This document shows positions 61,299 through 64,000 of a DNA stretch of 64,000 nt, piece by piece (within the stretch, counting starts at the first letter, position 1; each line of letters starts with the position of its first letter). The stretch lies in contig NZ_CP015438.1 in NCBI RefSeq assembly GCF_001634285.1, positions 1,872,001 through 1,936,000 of the forward strand. Direction: 5' to 3'. The position numbers and the translations under genes are program-made. This DNA is from Anoxybacillus amylolyticus. GTDB taxonomy: Bacteria > Bacillota > Bacilli > Bacillales > Anoxybacillaceae. The notes below the pieces were generated by a model, which was given only the letters and a program-made list of their open reading frames with translations, ran no database searches and was not told the DNA's origin.

Positions 61299-62911
61299 AA
61301 ACGTATACCATGCACATCGAAGGAATGACGTGCCCGAGCTGTGAAAAACATGTTGCCTCTATTCTTGAGCAAATCGGCGCAAAACAAATTACCGTTAGTT
61401 TTCATCGCAAGGAAGCGGTATGTGAACTTTCTCCTACCAATATTGAAGCGGCAAAACAAGCCGTTGTAGCAGCTGGTTATCAACCAACAAAAATAGCGGA
61501 AATCGAAACGAAAGAAGAAAAATATGACTACATCATCATAGGCTCTGGTGCTGCAGCTTTTGCTTCTGCCATCGAAGCAAGAAAGTACGGCGCAAACGTC
61601 GCGATGATCGAGCGGGGAACAGTAGGAGGGACATGTGTCAATGTTGGTTGTGTCCCTTCTAAAACATTGTTGCGGGCAGGGGAAATCAACTACCTTGTGA
61701 AAAATCATCCGTTCGCTGGGTTGCATATGTCTATAGGGGCGGTCGATTTGGCAGCATTAATCGACCAAAAAAACGAATTAGTCCACGATCTTCGTCAAGC
61801 GAAGTATGTGAATCTCATCGACGAATACGGCTTTACGTTCATTCAAGGCGAAGCTGCATTCGTCGACGAAACAACAGTGGAAGTAAATGGTGGAAAATTA
61901 TCAGCGGACCGCTTCCTTATTGCAACAGGCGCTTCCCCAGCCATCCCGAACATTCCAGGACTTGCAGACGTTGATTATGTCACAAGTACGACGCTGCTCG
62001 AACGAAAAGAAGTGCCAAAGCGACTTGCGGTGATCGGTTCCGGTTATATTGGCATGGAATTGGGGCAACTGTTCCATCATCTCGGTTCTGAAGTCACGTT
62101 GATGCAACGAAGCCCACGGCTATTAAAAACGTACGACCGAGAAATTTCTGAAGCGGTGACACAAGCACTCATCAATCAAGGCATTCGTCTCCTCACAGGA
62201 GTATCCTTTGAACGTGTCGAACAAGACGGAAACATCAAAAAAATATATATAGAAATCGATGGAGAAAAACAGGTGGTCGAAGCGGATGAATTGCTGATTG
62301 CTACTGGGAGAACACCAAATACGGCGACATTGCGTTTAGAAGCAGCTGGGGTGAAAACGGGTTCGCGTGGCGAAATTGTCGTCAATGACTATTTACAAAC
62401 GACGAATCCGCGCATTTACGCCGCAGGAGATGTCACACTCGGCCCACAATTTGTCTATGTGGCGGCATACGAAGGGGCGATCGCCGCAGCGAATGCGATT
62501 GGCGGCCAAAACAAAAAAGTGCATCTCGAATCCGTTCCAGCGGTGACCTTTACTTCTCCCGCTATCGCAACGGTTGGGTTGACCGAACAGCAAGCAAAAG
62601 AAAGCGGCTACGAAGTAAAAACGTCCGTCCTGCCGCTTGAATCCGTTCCAAGAGCGATTGTCAATCGCGAAACGACCGGTGTGTTTAAATTGGTCGCGGA
62701 TGCGAAAACAGGAAAATTGTTAGGGGCACATGTTGTTACCGAACATGCGGGAGAGGTCATTTATGCGGCGACACTAGCGGTCAAATTTAGGTTAACAATA
62801 AACGACCTTCGCGAAACGCTCGCTCCGTATTTAACGATGGCAGAAGGATTAAAACTAGCGGCTTTAACGTTTGACCAAGATGTCGGAAAATTATCTTGTT
62901 GTGCGGGGTAA
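61295..62911 (+). CDS. merA: MerA mercuric reductase
   Basis: 538 residues, ATG 61295 in the overlap with merR. Reduces Hg(II) to Hg(0) with NADPH. Domains: N-terminal metal-binding NmerA ([11 protein letters not shown]), FAD Rossmann ([13 protein letters not shown]), redox-active [18 protein letters not shown] fold ([13 protein letters not shown]), FAD end (IYAAGDVT), and the C-terminal Hg-handling pair (LSCCAG). Intact. No merT/merP transporter follows. Confidence 0.95.
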   Translation: MKTYTMHIEGMTCPSCEKHVASILEQIGAKQITVSFHRKEAVCELSPTNIEAAKQAVVAAGYQPTKIAEIETKEEKYDYIIIGSGAAAFASAIEARKYGANVAMIERGTVGGTCVNVGCVPSKTLLRAGEINYLVKNHPFAGLHMSIGAVDLAALIDQKNELVHDLRQAKYVNLIDEYGFTFIQGEAAFVDETTVEVNGGKLSADRFLIATGASPAIPNIPGLADVDYVTSTTLLERKEVPKRLAVIGSGYIGMELGQLFHHLGSEVTLMQRSPRLLKTYDREISEAVTQALINQGIRLLTGVSFERVEQDGNIKKIYIEIDGEKQVVEADELLIATGRTPNTATLRLEAAGVKTGSRGEIVVNDYLQTTNPRIYAAGDVTLGPQFVYVAAYEGAIAAANAIGGQNKKVHLESVPAVTFTSPAIATVGLTEQQAKESGYEVKTSVLPLESVPRAIVNRETTGVFKLVADAKTGKLLGAHVVTEHAGEVIYAATLAVKFRLTINDLRETLAPYLTMAEGLKLAALTFDQDVGKLSCCAG

Positions 62912-62947
62912 AAGCACTGTAAGCAAAATGCTGCAGTGCTTTTTTTC
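62908..62947 (+). terminator. Terminator of merRA
   Basis: AAAAGCACTG / CAGTGCTTTTTTT. Confidence 0.85.
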
Positions 62948-62995
62948 ATAAACACAAAGAAAAAACAAATACTAACGAAAAAAGGGGGCGTTCGC

Positions 62996-63376
62996 TTGTT
63001 TCGTGATTTAGACTGGATGACCTACTTCATGATTATTCTCGCTAGTTATCGGTTGACGCACTTGATTGTTTTTGACAAAATTACAGAGTTTCTTCGCAAT
63101 CCGTTTATGAAAGAAGAAGCTGTCACCACGAACGGCCATACGGAGGTGAAAAAAGTACCGAAATCAAAATTCGGATATTTATTAAACTGCTATTGGTGCG
63201 CCGGGGTTTGGAGCGCTATTTTTATTGCTCTTGGGTATATGTTTATCCCAACGGTCGCCAAGCCGCTCATTTTTATTTTTTCCATCGCCGGCGCCCAAGC
63301 AATGCTCGAAACATTTGTCGGTGTCGGTACGAAACTGATCGATTTTCTTTCCGAAGCGAAAAAACGAATGGAGTAA
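62996..63376 (+). CDS. DUF1360 membrane protein (YngL-like)
   Basis: 126 residues; TTG 62996 follows AAAAGGGGGCG. Membrane segments DWMTYFMIILASYRLTHLIV, CYWCAGVWSAIFIALGYM and a third near FIFSIAGAQAMLETF. The CYWCAGVW motif with two cysteines is typical of DUF1360 proteins, found in spore-forming bacilli. Function unknown. Confidence 0.8.
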   Translation: MFRDLDWMTYFMIILASYRLTHLIVFDKITEFLRNPFMKEEAVTTNGHTEVKKVPKSKFGYLLNCYWCAGVWSAIFIALGYMFIPTVAKPLIFIFSIAGAQAMLETFVGVGTKLIDFLSEAKKRME

Positions 63377-63412
63377 CCGGTGTCAGAAACGACACCGGCA
63401 TCTCCTTTACTC
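63377..63412. terminator. Terminator between convergent genes
   Basis: CCGGTGTC / GACACCGG around AGAAAC, AT-rich edges are weak. Confidence 0.6.
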
Positions 63413-64000
63413 GTTCTTTTTCTCTAATACTTGTTTTAACAAATCGCCTAAACTTGTACCAAATGAATCGTTTTCCGCGCTATATTTTTTCAATAACGCC
63501 CGTTCTTTTTGTCCAAGTTTTGCTTTTTTCTGCTCTTCGGCTTTTTCAATGACATTGCAAGGGCGACATTGGAAGTAGACACCTGCTTTTCCTTCATGAA
63601 TTTCCATCCGTTTTTTGCATTGTGGGCAGCGCCGGTTCGAAAGCTTTGGATCTTTTCGTTTCCGGAATCGGCATGCCATATTCGAGCATACGAGCATGCG
63701 TCCTTCTTTTGTCGAGCGTTCTTTTAAAAACGACCCGCACTCTGGACACATCGAGCCGGTTAAATTATGGGCGCGATACGTTCGTTCGCTTTGTTTTATT
63801 TCCGCCACTAACCGCTCCGTTTGCTTGCGGATGTTTTCGAGAAAAGCTTTCGCATCACCGTTTCCGCGAGCAATTGCTTCCAATTCTTTTTCCCAACGTG
63901 CGGTCAATTGCGGCGATTTTAGCTCCTCATTGACTAGTTCAATCAATTGCTTCCCTTTTGGTGTCGGATAAAACCGCCCGTTTTTTCGCTCGACCGTTTC
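63407..64000 (-). CDS. topB: DNA topoisomerase III, C-terminal part (runs off window)
   Basis: Open from the window edge on the minus strand; about 198 codons. It ends with a lysine-rich tail after zinc ribbon motifs (MCPECGSF, CSNMAC, CPQCKK, QCRPCN), typical of Bacillus TopB C-termini. The upstream part RFYPTPKGKQLIELV matches the end of the topoisomerase core. The active-site Tyr lies outside the window. TopB decatenates DNA in replication. Confidence 0.9.
   Translation of the reverse strand, partial: ETVERKNGRFYPTPKGKQLIELVNEELKSPQLTARWEKELEAIARGNGDAKAFLENIRKQTERLVAEIKQSERTYRAHNLTGSMCPECGSFLKERSTKEGRMLVCSNMACRFRKRKDPKLSNRRCPQCKKRMEIHEGKAGVYFQCRPCNVIEKAEEQKKAKLGQKERALLKKYSAENDSFGTSLGDLLKQVLEKKNE

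Overview
The window looks like chromosome of a thermophilic, low-to-mid GC Bacillaceae, most like Anoxybacillus/Parageobacillus. Strong AGGAGG-type ribosome sites, GTG and TTG starts, Bacillus-type core genes (odhAB, helD, a ypgR-like gene, ylmA, topB, ars and mer clusters) and insertion sequence families common in thermophilic bacilli point this way. No rRNA, tRNA or CRISPR array was seen.

Layout. 1-5.4 kb is core: a MaoC-like 3' end, a membrane protein and the odhA-odhB operon. 5.4-37.7 kb is an accessory island that starts inside a broken sirtuin gene. It holds a three-gene restriction-modification locus (SNF2 helicase, type III-like Mod, Res), an NYN RNase and an orphan HicB, complete or nearly complete IS1634-, IS110-, IS630-, IS66- and IS200/IS605-type elements, a group IIC intron fragment, toxin-antitoxin genes (MazF-like, PIN), a ParA/SAP-like pair, a retropepsin-like pair, a GIY-YIG locus and a two-gene PD-(D/E)XK locus. 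Six copies or remnants of Rpn-family (PD-(D/E)XK 'transposase') genes are scattered through it, plus a seventh tail relic. 37.7-64 kb is core-like again: ypgR-like, FrnE-like DsbA, Uma2 nuclease, YpiB, HelD, SDR reductase, hflKC, DinB, EamA, AdaA, an AbrB/Doc toxin-antitoxin pair, arsRBC, several decayed genes, YlmA, GNAT, VOC, merRA and topB.

Organising principle of the island. A repeat of about 85 bp, here called R, occurs seven times in one orientation (one copy split by IS66), with one further 5' fragment. It has a short GGCGTG/CACGCC hairpin followed by a perfect 10-bp terminator hairpin. R lies at the 3' ends of small gene modules and, in three copies, directly before a conserved leader and an rpn gene. 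The island therefore reads like a string of R-separated cassettes.

How genes may work together. Every intact rpn copy has an in-frame internal ATG behind its own strong ribosome site. This matches the published Rpn arrangement in which the long protein is a toxic nuclease and an internal start makes its antitoxin; two damaged copies lost the nuclease frame but kept the internal start. The SNF2-Mod-Res locus, the two nuclease-like loci sharing one upstream control element, and the toxin-antitoxin modules make this most plausibly a defence and mobile-element island. Functions of the uncharacterised modules are inference.
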